From Amia ocellicauda (Eukaryota > Chordata > Actinopteri > Amiiformes > Amiidae), in the NCBI RefSeq assembly GCF_036373705.1, contig NC_089855.1:50408329-50472328 (forward strand): a DNA stretch of 64,000 nt, given 5' to 3'. This document shows positions 50,781 through 63,577 of the stretch, piece after piece. The first letter of the stretch is position 1. Each line of letters opens with the position of its first letter. Made by a program: the position numbers and the translations under genes. The notes under the pieces were generated by a model, which was not told the origin of the DNA, ran no database searches, and saw nothing but the letters and a program-made list of their open reading frames with translations.

Positions 50781-52083
50781 CTGATGGCCGGATGCCGGAT
50801 CTGCTTGTAAGGCATTGTTCTGGGCTGGCCTTTGTGCCGTCCTGTTACCAATTAACATATCAAAACCAACCAATAAAATGACCCTGCATCAATTTCAAAT
50901 AGAAACCAAGATGGCGACGATCTCTCTCCTCTCTACTCTAAACTTTTATTAGAACCTTTTGGTCTCTCAAAAAAACATTTTTAAGCATCAAGACCTATAG
51001 TCAATAAACACTAAGAATATTTCAGGCCTTTATACGCGCTAAAAAACAACCTGAGCCAAGAAAATAACTATAAAGATCTAAAATAAGTAGCGCTTTTACA
51101 GTGATTTTTTTTTTTTTTTTAATAGCGATGCTTTCTTTGGTATTAAACAAGTCACAAACTACTCAGAACAGCGTTTATCCCCACAAAAGAGATATTTGGG
51201 TTTATTTTACAAAGCTTATAAATTATATAGTTTAAAAGTATTCTGAATGTTTTGAGACCACACGCCATGCCTACGTTTGTCTGAGCCCACCCCCGTCCCC
51301 CGTGGTGTGAGTGATTTAGCCTTGAGTGTTGTGATCTATTTAGCATTGAGTGATCAGTTGTTTTTATTTTTTAAATGATTCCTTATCATCAGGGATTGAG
51401 CCTGCTAAAATACCTTAAAAACATATCCTTATCTTAAGTCTAACTCTTATGAGCTTTAAGACCCTAGAATGTATTTAAGTAAAACGAATGAACACATTAT
51501 GTGTGAGATAAAATATAACCACAGCTTTTTTTTTTTTTTTTTTTTTTTACAAAAACAATTAACCTATACCGACAAACACCCACACACACACACACCCTCT
51601 TTTTTTAAATTTTATTTTTAATTAAATTTGAGGGGAGAGACAGAGCCATATACATTGGGGTTAACATAAGTACCCTATGCAAAACAGGAATTGTTAGGAC
51701 CTGTGACCATTACAGACAACAGAACTTGTTGATCTTATAAAATGATTGGGCGAGAGAGAGAGAGATATAGAGACAGACAGAGACAGAGCCAGTGTGAATA
51801 TGATAAACGCACTATTCAAAATGGCATTGTTAAGACCTGGGACCATTACAGACAACAGAACTTGTTGATCTTATAAAATGCTTGGGCGAGAGAGACAGAG
51901 AGAGAGAGACAGACAGAGACAGAGACAGAGACAGTGTGAATATGATAAACGCACTATTTAAAATGGCATTGTTAAGACCTGGGCCCCTTACATGTATATT
52001 TAAAAAAGACCCCCAACCACTACAGGAAGAGCCGACCCATTCACACTCTACAGTTGACCAACAAGAACAACAAGAACAACCGG
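50781..52083. other. Non-coding right flank of Polinton C
   Basis: No gene supported. T runs, (CA)n and the GA-rich direct repeats (about 51687-51983) as in the other copies. Confidence 0.6.
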
Positions 52084-52264
52084 TTATGGGTGGCCTTGTT
52101 GTTCAGGGTTTTAGGGGTGTACACTTTCTGACGGATATGACGTAGGAATAATTAAGGAAATAACTCTAAAATCACGCCCCCCAATTATGACGTAGGAATA
52201 TTAATAAGCTTAGGGCATACGTCATAACAAAATAGGCCGCGCCCAAAAAACCCTACTATCTACT
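52084..52264. repeat. Right terminal inverted repeat, Polinton C
   Basis: 181 bp, inverted complement of 36613-36793 with few differences. Confidence 0.95.
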
Positions 52265-52560
52265 CCTGTGTGGTGCATTTTCTCTCTCTCTATCTGTGAT
52301 TAAATCCTTACTTATATACATATGTCCAAGAACGTTTCTAAAGCTCATGTAAATCACATCACACGACGGGCCATCATCTTTTCGGTCACTTTGAAAGTTT
52401 TGCTCATGACAATCCTTTTCTATTGCGGCACGATGGCTGCCACCGAGGAAGGAAAGTCGTCCGCAGTTGGCTGCAAGCTTGCCTGAAGCGCAGGAAAGGA
52501 CTTACTCGCGACGTGCCACTTAAAGACTGAAGAAGTGGGGGTCGGCCTCACCGAGAGCCC

Positions 52561-54469
52561 TGAGGATTATCTCACGTGGTAGAGCGCTCGCTTAGCATTG
52601 TAGTGTTATGTTGGGTGTATATGGATAAGAGCATTTGGGCTCTGAGCTGATGCACTGATCTAAAGAAAACCTCTCCCCCCCAAAGTTATCAGATTCCCTT
52701 AGCTCATCAGCTTGGAACTGGTTTGCATCAAAGTGACAGTTTTGGGGAGGATGGCACCAAGAAGAGGCCACATAGTTTGGAATTCTGCTATGAGATGTCT
52801 GGAGAAAGGGGCCTGTAGGTGATAAAAACTCTTTGAAGTGGACGAGAGCCAAAATCCCGACATAGAGCTATGAACCCAGGCCAACCGGCATTTCCAAAAG
52901 ATGGCATGGATTGACATCAGTCATAAATCAAGCCCCCCTCCAATAGGACACTGGGGGCTGAAACCGAAATCCAATCTCAAAAACTCAAGAACCAATCACC
53001 TCTTGATCTGACAGACTATAAGGAACAGCGGGCAGTCTTTCTCGCTCTCTCTCACCTGAACCAGTAACTCGCTGCCACAGCTCAACCTGTAGCTCTGTTG
53101 CCAGAACCGGAACCAGAAACCAACTAAGTCTTTGCCGGCAACAGAAGAGTTAAACTGGGAGAAGGAGATTGAGCCGTACGAAGAATTGTTTTAAAGGACT
53201 TTATTAAATAAAGAACTTTACAGACTGCGCTGCCCGCCTGTGCCCACCTGATCAGTGGAGTTTTACAGCTGGACAATTGACTAAGTCGACTGTATACGAA
53301 AGTGTCAGTCATTTAAATAGCTATTTGAGTCTTAAGAAACTTGACCCTTGGAACAAACACGGCCCTGCTTTCCTCAAAGACTTTGTCTTCAAATAAGTAC
53401 GGTGAGAGACCCTGCTTGCCAAGAAGATTTTGTGCACAACCTTGGAGCCTTCAAACCAGTGGAAAATCTGTTTGGAAACGACTCTACTTTCGCGAAACCC
53501 CAACTTCCAGGTGTATCGACTGAGTGGAAGTTCTTGGACAAAGCCGAACCGGACTGCCTTTGTTCCAAACCACACGGACCTCGTGCCGTGTGCTGTTATC
53601 TGAGCCCGAAGCCAGAGAGGCCTCTCTGCGACGAAGTTCAGATAAGTTTAACAGTTTGGAGTTCATGATTCATGACATTTGAGAAATCAATTAGAAATGT
53701 TAATCTGTGATTCATAACTCTAGAATGTGTAATATCATTTAGTTTTCTTAAATATAAATGTGTGTTGCATTAAACTGTTTTGTTGATCATTTTAGAAATA
53801 AAATCTGTCAACGCCGAGAAATATCTTCTCATTCCTGTTTAACTGTTTAGTCTGAAATTGACACAAGTTAATAGACATTAGATTATTGGTGGCCCTGCCT
53901 ATCCTTTATCATTGAATAATAATCAGTTAAGGGAAATTGTGGTAACAAGTAATGATAGGATCTTTCTCGGCACCTAAACGTGAATGAGACTGATATATAT
54001 ATATAACGTGAAGTTACCTGACATAAATACTAACCTGCGTAGTTATTTAATGTCTGACTAATAATACTAACGAGAGACTCACCTTCGTCTTACTAACCGG
54101 TATTGTAGTCAATGTGTTTATAACCTTTTTTGTTTAACGATTTGTGTTATCATATGTGATCCCATGGTCTTTGATTTTGTCACGGAAGTGATTTGTCTTC
54201 GATTTGTTGATCTAGAGTTGAATTGTAATTAGTTTTTCCCTTTTGTATAATTAGTGTAGTGCTACATTTAGTCTTTGTTTTGAATACATTTGACAATTTA
54301 TATCTTTGGAATTGGTGTCTGCGTCCAATTATTACAGAAATTGAGTTCTACAAGATTCCAGGATTCGTGATAAGGTGATACTATGAATTCACTTCTTTAA
54401 TTGAAATGTATAAGTGTACCTTACGCTACAGCATGCGAGAGGCAGCGGGATCGATGCCCGCATTCTCCA
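52561..54469 (+). pseudogene. tRNA-Ala(AGC) split by LTR
   Basis: 5' half 52561-52598, 3' half 54431-54469, GCAT duplicated. The A box of this copy has an additional change (TATCTC for TAGCTC). Confidence 0.87.
52599..54430 (+). mobile_element. Solo LTR
   Basis: 1832 bp, TG...CA ends, same site and orientation as in unit 1. Confidence 0.75.
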
Positions 54470-55474
54470 AGGCCTCAGGCGCTCGTGCCCCGGTATCGGG
54501 GGAGAGTCGCTCACTTTTCTTGCCGCAGACACAGGCGCAAGGCATTGCCTGTTTGCCGTAAGGTTATCAGACACAACGCGCCGGCGACGGCTGCAGCATT
54601 AGCACGCCGGCTGGCCCTTCCGAAGTTCCCCAAAAACGACCGAGATGCCGCTTCGACGTCGTAACCCCAGGAACGACCGCAAAGGCACTCCAACCCTCAA
54701 TCTTCCGATCCGAAGTCAGACCGAAGAGACTGTATGATGTTTTAGATTAAAGATAGTATGCAGACCGAGCAAGTTAGATTTATCGAGCTAGCAAACAGCA
54801 ATTGAGGCACCTGTTCGGGACGTACCCTGTTGAAATTCCTGTCAACGATAAAAGGATCAAACGGTGGAGAAAAAGCCCGCAGGATGTTTGTCAAAACTCT
54901 GTTTGTGGACTGAATGGCTTTCCCAGATTGGCAGGGACTGTTTTTGGTATTGACTGAGGGACAGTTGTAAAAGACAACCTCTCACCAGACCTCAGGCATA
55001 CACCAAAGAAAGCCACCTCACCTCTCCCCCGGATCTCACAAAACACAATCCCCCCCGCCCCCAGGGAAGACAGACCGCAATCGGACTCGGGCTTGATTGG
55101 ATGAACGGCCGCAAACATTCTATGTCATTTTCTTTTAAAGCTTCACTCGTGCTTGTAAAAAACCGAGGTCTCACTGAAAGAATGCCCTGACGTGGTTGCT
55201 TCCAAGCTAGCTGGTTTACAAAGTTCCTTTTCGCTTTAACGATGATTTCCAAGAAGGGAAATAATCTATCTGTAATCTGTCAACACAGGCACCTTCTTCT
55301 CCGTTAAGCCACGCGGTCACCACCAGGAAGGTTAACGCACCAGGCCGACCCGGAGTTTTCGCCAATTCGTCTCCAAGCCTCCCAAGAGGGAACATAAACA
55401 GGCCTTATTCGCAGACACAGGCCCTCACGCAGGGAGACCACCGCTTCACCGCCTCTGCCCCTGCCAAGGGCCCC

Positions 55475-55546
55475 AGGTCCCACCGAGACTTGAACTCGGA
55501 TCGCTGGATTCAGAGTCCAGAGTGCTAACCATTACACCATGGAACC
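55475..55546 (-). tRNA. tRNA-Gln(CTG)
   Basis: Intact 72-base gene, identical in the tRNA to 14982. Confidence 0.95.
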
Positions 55547-55681
55547 AAGCCCGCTGCCCACCTCTTGCCCGTGACAAAAGTTTCTGCTCTACGCACACGT
55601 CTCGCTCTGTCGCACGGCCAAGTCCAGAGTGAGCCAAGTTGCACCCAGAGTGCTGCGTGTGGCGGGTCACTTCCGGAGCCG

Positions 55682-55753
55682 TCCCTGGTGGTCTAGTGGT
55701 CAGGATTCGGCGCTCTCACCGCCGCGGCCCGGGTTCGATTCCCGGTCAGGGAA
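55682..55753 (+). tRNA. tRNA-Glu(CTC), canonical
   Basis: Matches vertebrate tRNA-Glu(CTC) closely: B box GGTTCGATTCC, T stem CCGGG/CCCGG fully paired. The first T4 run (55794-55797) lies 41 bases downstream, just beyond the empty Polinton site. It is the best of the five Glu copies. Confidence 0.96.
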
Positions 55754-56076
55754 GGTGGATTTGTTGCTCTTCCCCTAGGACCTGTGTGGTGCATTTTCTC
55801 TCTCTCCATCTGTGATTAAATCCTTACTTATATACATATGTCCATGAACGTTTCTGGAGCTCATTGTACATCACATCACACGACGGGCCGTGATCTTTTC
55901 GGTCACTTTGAAAGTTTTGCTCATGACAATCCTTTTCTATTGCGGCACGATGTTGCCACCGAGGAAGGAAAGTCGTCCGCAGTTGCCTGCAAGCTTGCCT
56001 GAAGCGCAGGAAAGGACTTACTCGCGACGTGCCACTTAAAGACTGAAGAAGTGGGGGTCGGCCTCACCGAGAGCCC

Positions 56077-57982
56077 TGAGGATTAGCTCACGTGGTAGAG
56101 CGCTCGCTTAGCATTATAGCGTTATGTTGGGTGTATTTGGATAAGAGCATTTGGGCTCTGAGCTGAAGCACTGATCTAAAGAAAACCTCTCCCCCCCAAA
56201 GTTATCAGATTCCCTTAGCTCATCAGCTTGGAAGTGGTTTGCATCAAAGTGACAGTTTTGGGGAGGATGGCACCAAGAAGAGGCCAAATAGTTTGGAATT
56301 CTGCTATGAGATGTCTGGAGAAAGGGGCCTGTAGGTGATAAAAACTCTTTGAAGTGGACGAGAGCCGAAATCCCGACATAGAGCTACGAACCCAGGCCAA
56401 CCGGCATTTCCAAAAGATGGCATGGATTGACATCAGTCATAAATCAAACCCCCTCCAATAGGACACTGGGGGCTGAAACCGAAATCCAATCTCAAAAACT
56501 CAAGAACCAATCACCTCTTGATCTGACAGACTATAAGGAACAGCGGACAGTCTTTCTCGCTCTCTCTCACCTGAACCAGTAACTCGCTGCCACAGTTCAA
56601 CCTGTAGGTCTGTTGCCAGAACCGGAACCAGAAACCAACTAAGTCTTTGCCGGCAACAGAAGAGTTAAACTGGGAGAAGGAGATTGAGCTGTACGAAGAA
56701 TTGTTTTAAAGGACTTTATTAAATAAAGAACTTTACAGACTGCGCTGCCCGCCTGTGCCCACCTGATCAGTGGAGTTTTACAGCTGGACAATTGACTAAG
56801 TCGACTGTATACAAAAATGTCAGTCATTTAAATAGCTATTTGAGTCTTAAGAAACTTGACCCTTGGAACAAACACGGCCCTGCTTTCCTCAAAGACTTTG
56901 TCTTCAAATAAGTACGGTGAGAGACCCTGCTTGCCAAGAAGTTTTTGTGCACAACCTTGGAGCCTTCAAACCAGTGGAAAATCTGTTTGGAAACGACTCT
57001 ACTTTCGCGAAACCCCAACTTCCAGGTGTATCGACTGAGTGGAAGTTCTTGGACAAAGCCGAACCGGACTGCCTTTGTTCCAAACCACACGGACCTCATG
57101 CCGTGTGCTGTTATCTGAGCCCGAAGCCACAGAGGCCTCTCTGCGACGAAGTTCAGATAAGTTTAACAGTTTGGAGTTCATGATTCATGACATTTGAGAA
57201 ATCAATTAGAAATGTTAATCTGTGATTCATAACTCTAGAATGTGTAATATCATTTAGTTTTCTTAAATATAAATGTGTGTTGCATTAAACTGTTTTGTTG
57301 ATAATTTTAGAAATAAAATCTGTCAACGCCGAGAAATATCTTCTCATTCCTGTTTAACTGTTTAGTCTGAAATTGACACAAGTTAATAGACATTAGATTA
57401 TTGGTGGCCCTGCCTATCCTTAATCATTGAATAATAATCAGTTAAGGGAAATTGTGGTAACAAGTAATGATAGGATCTTTCTCGGCACCTAAACGTGAAT
57501 GAGACTGATATATATATAACGAGAAGTTACCTGACATAAATACTAACTTGCGTAGTTATTTAATGTCTGACTAATAATACTAACGAGAGACTCACCTTCG
57601 TCTTACTAACCGGTATTGTAGTCAATGTGTTTATAACCTTTTTTGTTTAACGATTTGTGTTATCATATGTGATCCCATGCTCTTTGATTTGGTCACGGAA
57701 GTGATTTGTCTTCGATTTGTTGATCTAGATTTGAATTGTAATTAGTTTTTCCCTTTTGTATAATTAGTGTAGTGCTACATTTAGTCTTTGTTTTGAATAC
57801 ATTTGACAATTTATATCTTTGGAATTGGTGTCTGCGTCCAATTATTACAGAAATTGAGTTCTACAAGATTCCAGGATTCGTGATAAGGTGATACTCTAAA
57901 TTCACTTCTTTAATTGAAATGTATAAGTGTACCTTACGCTACAGCATGCGAGAGGCAGCGGGATCGATGCCCGCATTCTCCA
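56077..57982 (+). pseudogene. tRNA-Ala(AGC) split by LTR
   Basis: 5' half 56077-56114, 3' half 57944-57982, GCAT duplicated as in unit 1. Confidence 0.87.
56115..57943 (+). mobile_element. Solo LTR
   Basis: 1829 bp at the same site and orientation, with TATA and AATAAA elements visible. Confidence 0.75.
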
Positions 57983-58284
57983 AGGCCTCAGGCGCTCGTG
58001 CCCCGGTTTCGGGGGAGAGTCGCTCACTTTTCTTGCCGCAGACACAGGCGCAATGCATTGCCTGTTTGCCGTAAGGTTATCAGACACAACGCGCCGGCGA
58101 CGGCTGCAGCATTAGCACGCCGGCTGGCCCTTCCGAAGTTCCCCAAAAACGACCGAGATGCCGCTTCGACGTCGTAACCCCAGGAACGACCGCAAAGACA
58201 CTCCAACCCTCAATCTTCCGATCCGAAGTCAGACCGAAGAGACTGTATGATGTTTTAGATTAAAGATAGTATGCAGACCGAGCA

Positions 58285-60024
58285 AGATTCCCTTAGCTCA
58301 TCATCTTGGAAGTGGTTTGCATCAAAGTGACAGTTTTGGGGAGGATGGAACCAAGAAGAGGCCAAATAGTTTGGAATTCTGCTATGAGATGTCTGGAGAA
58401 AGGGGCCTGTAGGTGATAAAAACTCTTTGAAGTGGACGAGAGCCGAAATCCCGACATAGAGCTACGAACCCAGGCCAACCGGCATTTCCAAAAGATGGCA
58501 TGGATTGACATCAGTCATAAATCAAGCCCCCCTCCAATAGGACACTGGGGGCTGAAACCGAAATCCAATCTCAAAAACTCAAGAACCAATCACCTCTTGA
58601 TCTGACAGACTATAAGGAACAGCGGACAGTCTTTCTCGCTCTCTCTCACCTGAACCAGTAACTCGCTGCCACAGCTCAACCTGTAGCTCTGTTGCCAGAA
58701 CCGGAACCAGAAACCAACTAAGTCTTTGCCGGCAACAGAAGAGTTAAACTGGGAGAAGGAGATTGAGCCGTACGAAGAATTCTTTTAAAGGACTTTATTA
58801 AATAAAGAACTTTACAGACTGCGCTGCCCGCCTGTGCCCACCTGATCAGTGGAGTTTTACAGCTGGACAATTGACTAAGTCGACTGTATACAAAAATGTC
58901 AGTCATTTAAATAGCTATTTGAGTCTTAAGAAACTTGACCCTTGGAACAAACACGGCCCTGCTTTCCTCAAAGACTTTGTCTCCAAATAAGTACGGTGAG
59001 AGACCCTGCTTGCCAAGAAGATTTTGTGCACAACCTTGGAGCCTTCAAACCAGTGGAAAATCTGTTTGGAAACGACTCTACTTTCGCGAAACCCCAACTT
59101 CCAGGTGTATCGACTGAGTGGAAGTTCTTGGACAAAGCCGAACCGGACTGCCTTTGTTCCAAACCACACGGACCTCGTGCCGTGTGCTGTTATCTGAGCC
59201 CGAAGCCACAGAGGCCTCTCTGCGACGAAGTTCAGATAAGTTTAACAGTTTGGAGTTCATGATTCATGACATTTGAGAAATCAATTAGAAATGTTAATCT
59301 GTGATTCATAACTCTAGAATGTGTAATATCATTTAGTTTTCTTAAATATAAATGTGTGTTGCATTAAACTGTTTTGTTGATAATTTTAGAAATAAAATCT
59401 GTCAACGCCGAGAAATATCTTCTCATTCCTGTTTAACTGTTTAGTCTGAAATTGACACAAGTTAATAGACATTAGATTATTGGTGGCCCTGCCTATCCTT
59501 AATCATTGAATAATAATCAGTTAAGGGAAATTGTGGTAACAAGTAATGATAGGATCTTTCTCGGCACCTAAACGTGAATGAGACTGATATATATATATAA
59601 CGAGAAGTTACCTGACATAAATACTAACCTGCGTAGTTATTTAATGTCTGACTAATAATACTAACGAGAGACTCACCTTCGTCTTACTAACCGGTATTGT
59701 AGTCAATGTGTTTATAACCTTTTTTGTTTAACGATTTGTGTTATCATATGTGATCCCAAGGTCTTTGATTTGGTCACGGAAGTGATTTGTCATCGATTTG
59801 TTGATCTAGAGTTGAATTGTAATTAGTTTTTCCCTTTTGTATAATTAGTGTAGTGCTACATTTAGTCTTTGTTTTGAATACATTTGACAATTTATATCTT
59901 TGGAATTGGTGTCTGCGTCCAATTATTACAGAAATTGAGTTCTACAAGATTCCAGGATTCGTGATAAGGTGATACTATGAATTCACTTCTTTAATTGAAA
60001 TGTATAAGTGTACCTTACGCTACA
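58285..60024 (+). mobile_element. Solo LTR, partial (5' end lacking)
   Basis: Begins about 90 bp into the LTR and runs to the usual CA end next to the tRNA-Ala 3' half. Confidence 0.78.
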
Positions 60025-60063
60025 GCATGCGAGAGGCAGCGGGATCGATGCCCGCATTCTCCA
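60025..60063 (+). pseudogene. tRNA-Ala(AGC), 3' half only
   Basis: GCATGCGAGAGG through TTCTCCA, with the T arm intact. The 5' half is absent. Confidence 0.85.
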
Positions 60064-61069
60064 AGGCCTCAGGCGCTCGTGCCCCGGTTTCGGGGGAGAG
60101 TCGCTCACTTTTCTTGCCGCAGACACAGGCGCAAGGCATTGCCTGTTTGCCGTAAGGTTATCAGACACAACGCGCCGGCGACGGCTGCAGCATTAGCACG
60201 CCGGCTGGCCCTTCCGAAGTTCCCCAAAAACAACCGAGATGCCGCTTCGACGTCGTAACCCCAGGAACGACCGCAAAGGCACTCCAACCCTCAATCTTCC
60301 GATCCGAAGTCAGACCGAAGAGACTGTATGATGTTTTAGATTAAAGATAGTATGCAGACCGAGCAAGTTAGATTTATCGAGCTAGCAAACAGCCATTGAG
60401 GCACCTGTTCGGGACGTACCCTGTAGAAATTCCTGTCAACGATAAAAGGATCAAACGGTGGAGAAAAAGCCCGCAGGATGTTTGTCAAAACTCTGTTTGT
60501 GGACTGAATGGCTTTCCCAGATTGGCAGGGACTGTTTTTGGTATTGACTGAGGGACAGTTGTAAAAGACAACCTCTCACCGGACCTCTGGCATACACCAA
60601 AGAAAGCCACCTCACCTCTCCCCCGGATCTCACAAAACACAATCCCCCCCGCCCCCAAGGAAGACAGACCGCAATCGGACTCGGGCTTGCACCTTTTGAT
60701 TGGATGAACGGCCGCAAACATTCTATGTCATTTTCTTTAAAAGCTTCACTCGTGCTTGTAAGAAACCGAGGTCTCACTGAAAGAATGCCCTGACGTGGTT
60801 GCTTCCAAGCTAGCTGGTTTACAAAGTCCCTTCACGCTTTAAGGGAAATAGGGGAATAATCTATCTGTAATCTGTCAACACAGGCACCTTCTTCTCCGTT
60901 AAGCCACGCGGTCACCACCAGGAAGGTGAACGCACCAGGCCGACCCGGAGTTTTCGCCAATTCGTCTCCAAGCCTCCCAAGAGGGAACATAAACAGGCCT
61001 TATTCGCAGACACAGGCCCTCACGCAGGGAGACCACCGCTTCACTGCTGCTGCCCCTGCCAAGGGCCCC

Positions 61070-61141
61070 AGGTCCCACCGAGACTTAAACTCGGATCGCT
61101 GGATTCAGAGTCCAGAGTGCTAACCATTACACCATGGAACC
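61070..61141 (-). pseudogene. tRNA-Gln(CTG), probable pseudogene
   Basis: Same as the other Gln copies except that the T loop reads GTTTAAG in place of GTTCAAG. This removes the invariant C56 of the TFC loop and the core of the B box. Transcription and folding are likely impaired. Confidence 0.75.
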
Positions 61142-61276
61142 AAGCCCGCAGCCCTACTCTTGCCCGTGACGAAGGTTTCTTCTCTACGCACACGTCTCGC
61201 TCTGTCGCACGGCCAATTCCAGAGTGAGCCAAGTTGTGCCCAGAGTGCTGCGTGTGGCGGGTCACTTCCGGAGCCG

Positions 61277-61348
61277 TCCCTGGTGGTCTAGTGGTCAGGA
61301 TTCGGCGCTCTCACCGCCGCGGCCTGGGTTCGATTCCCGGTCAGGGAA
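61277..61348 (+). tRNA. tRNA-Glu(CTC)
   Basis: Good A and B boxes; one T-stem pair is a T-G wobble (CTGGG). Followed by the CCTGTA form of the Polinton site, then T-rich sequence. Confidence 0.92.
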
Positions 61349-61673
61349 AGTGGATGTGTTGCTCTTCCCCTAGGACCTGTATGGTGCATTTTTTCTCTCT
61401 CTCTATCTGTGATTAAATCCTTACTTATATACATATGTCCATGAACGTTTCTGGAGCTCATGTAAATCACATCACACGACGGGCCGTGATCTTTTCGGTC
61501 ACTTTGAAAGTTTTGCTCATGACATTCCTTTTCTATTGTGGCACGATGGCTGCCACCGAGGAAGGAAAGTCGTCCGCAGTTGGCTGCAAGCTTGCCTGAA
61601 GCGCAGGAAAGGACTTACTCGCGACGTGCCACTTAAAGACTGAAGAAGTGGGGGTCGGCCTCACCGAGAGCCC

Positions 61674-63577
61674 TGAGGATTAGCTCACGTGGTAGAGCGC
61701 TCGCTTAGCATTGTAGCGTTATGTTTGGTGTATTTGGATAAGAGCATTTGGGCTCTGAGCTGAAGCACTGATCTAAAGAAAACCTCTCCCCCCCAAAGTT
61801 ATCAGATTCCCTTAGCTCATCAGCTTCGAACTGGTTTGCATCAAAGTGACAGTTTTGGTGAGGATGGCACCAAGAAGAGGCCAAATAGTTTGGAATTCTG
61901 CTATGAGATGTCTGGAGAAAGGGGCCTGTAGGTGATAAAAACTCTTTGAAGTGGACGAGAGCCAAAATCCCGACATAGAGCTATGAACCCAGGCCAACCG
62001 GCATTTCCAAAAGATGGCATGGATTGACATCAGTCATAAATCAAGCCCCCCTCCAATAGGACACTGGGGGCTGAAACCGAAATCCAATCTCAAAAACTCA
62101 AGAACCAATCACCTCTTGATCTGACAGACTATAAGGAACAGCGGACAGTCTTTCTCGCTCTCTCTCACCTGAACCAGTAACTCGCTGCCACAGCTCAACC
62201 TGTAGCTCTGTTGCCAGAACCGGAACCAGAAACCAACTAAGTCTTTGCCGGCAACAGAAGAGTTAAACTGGGAGAAGGAGATTGAGCCGTACGAAGAATT
62301 CTTTTAAAGGACTTTATTAAATAAAGAACTTTACAGACTGCGCTGCCCGCCTGTGCCCACCTGATCAGTGGAGTTTTACAGCTGGACAAATGACTAAGTC
62401 GACTGTATACAAAAGTGTCAGTCATTTAAATAGCTATTTGAGTCTTAAGAAACTTGACCCTTGGAACAAACACGGCCCTGCTTTCCTCAAAGACGTCTTC
62501 AAATAAGTACGGTGAGAGACCCTGCTTGCCAAGAAGTTTTTGTGCACAACCTTGGAGCCTTCAAACCAGTGGAAAATCTGTTTGGAAACGACTCTACTTT
62601 CGCGAAACCCCAACTTCCAGGTGTATCGACTGAGTGGAAGTTCTTTGACAAAGCCGAACCAGACTGCCTTTGTTCCAAACCACACGGACCTCGTGCCGTG
62701 TGCTGTTATCTGAGCCCGAAGCCAGAGAGGCCTCTCTGCGACGAAGTTCAGATAAGTTTAACAGTTAGGAGTTCATGATTCATGACATTTGAGAAATCAA
62801 TTAGAAATGTTAATCTGTGATTCATAACTCTAGAATGTGTAATATCATTTAGTTTTCTTAAATATAAATGTGTGTTGCATTAAACTGTTTTGTTGATAAT
62901 TTTAGAAATAAAATCTGTCAACGCCGAGAAATATCTTCTTATTCCTGTTTAACTGTTTAGTCTGAAATTGACACAAGTTAATAGACATTAGATTATTGGT
63001 GGCCCTGCCTATCCTTAATCATTGAATAATAATCAGTTAAGGGAAATTGTGGTAACAAGTAATGATAGGATCTTTCTCGGCACCTAAACGTGAATGAGAC
63101 TGATATATATATAACGAGAAGTTACCTGACATAAATACTAACCTGCGTAGTTATTTAATGTCTGACTAATAATACTAACGAGAGACTCACCTTCGTCTTA
63201 CTAACCGGTATTGTAGTCAATGTGTTTATAACCTTTTTTGTTTAACGATTTGTGTTATCATATGTGATCCCATGGTCTTTGATTTGGTCACGGAAGTGAT
63301 TTGTCTTCGATTTGTTGATCTAGAGTTGAATTGTAATTAGTTTTTCCCTTTTGTATAATTAGTGTAGTGCTACATTTAGTTTTTGTTTTGAATACATTTG
63401 ACAATTTATATCTTTGGAATTGGTGTCTGCGTCCAATTATTACAGAAATTGAGTTCTACAAGATTCCAGGATTCGTGATAAGGTGATACTATAAATTCAC
63501 TTCTTTAATTGAAATGTATAAGTGTACCTTACGCTACAGCATGCGAGAGGCAGCGGGATCGATGCCCGCATTCTCCA
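61674..63577 (+). pseudogene. tRNA-Ala(AGC) split by LTR
   Basis: 5' half 61674-61711, 3' half 63539-63577, GCAT duplicated. Confidence 0.87.
61712..63538 (+). mobile_element. Solo LTR
   Basis: 1827 bp with TG...CA ends, same site as all other copies. Confidence 0.75.

Larger units (their letters stand above)
36613..52264. mobile_element. Polinton/Maverick copy C, end to end, broken
   Basis: Spans 15652 bp with 181-bp inverted repeats and CCTGTG on both sides. Gene order is as in copy B. About two gene blocks are broken, one of them shared with copy B. The rest is open. Near identity with B and A shows recent common origin. Confidence 0.96.
52265..55780. repeat. tRNA-gene tandem repeat unit after Polinton C (complete)
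   Basis: Begins with the right CCTGTG of copy C. It holds split tRNA-Ala, LTR, tRNA-Gln and tRNA-Glu. Spacers 52271-52560 and 54470-55474 show no gene. It ends at the empty form of the Polinton target (55781-55786 CCTGTG followed directly by TGGTGC). Confidence 0.9.
55781..58284. repeat. tRNA-gene tandem repeat unit, truncated at its 3' side
   Basis: Runs from the empty Polinton site through the split tRNA-Ala and about 300 bp of middle spacer, then is fused to the inside of another LTR copy. Its tRNA-Gln and tRNA-Glu are missing. Spacers 55787-56076 and 57983-58284 show no gene. Confidence 0.85.
58285..61375. repeat. tRNA-gene tandem repeat unit, starting inside the LTR
   Basis: The unit lacks its 5' spacer and tRNA-Ala 5' half because of the fusion at 58284/58285. 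The middle spacer 60064-61069 has no gene. Confidence 0.85.
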
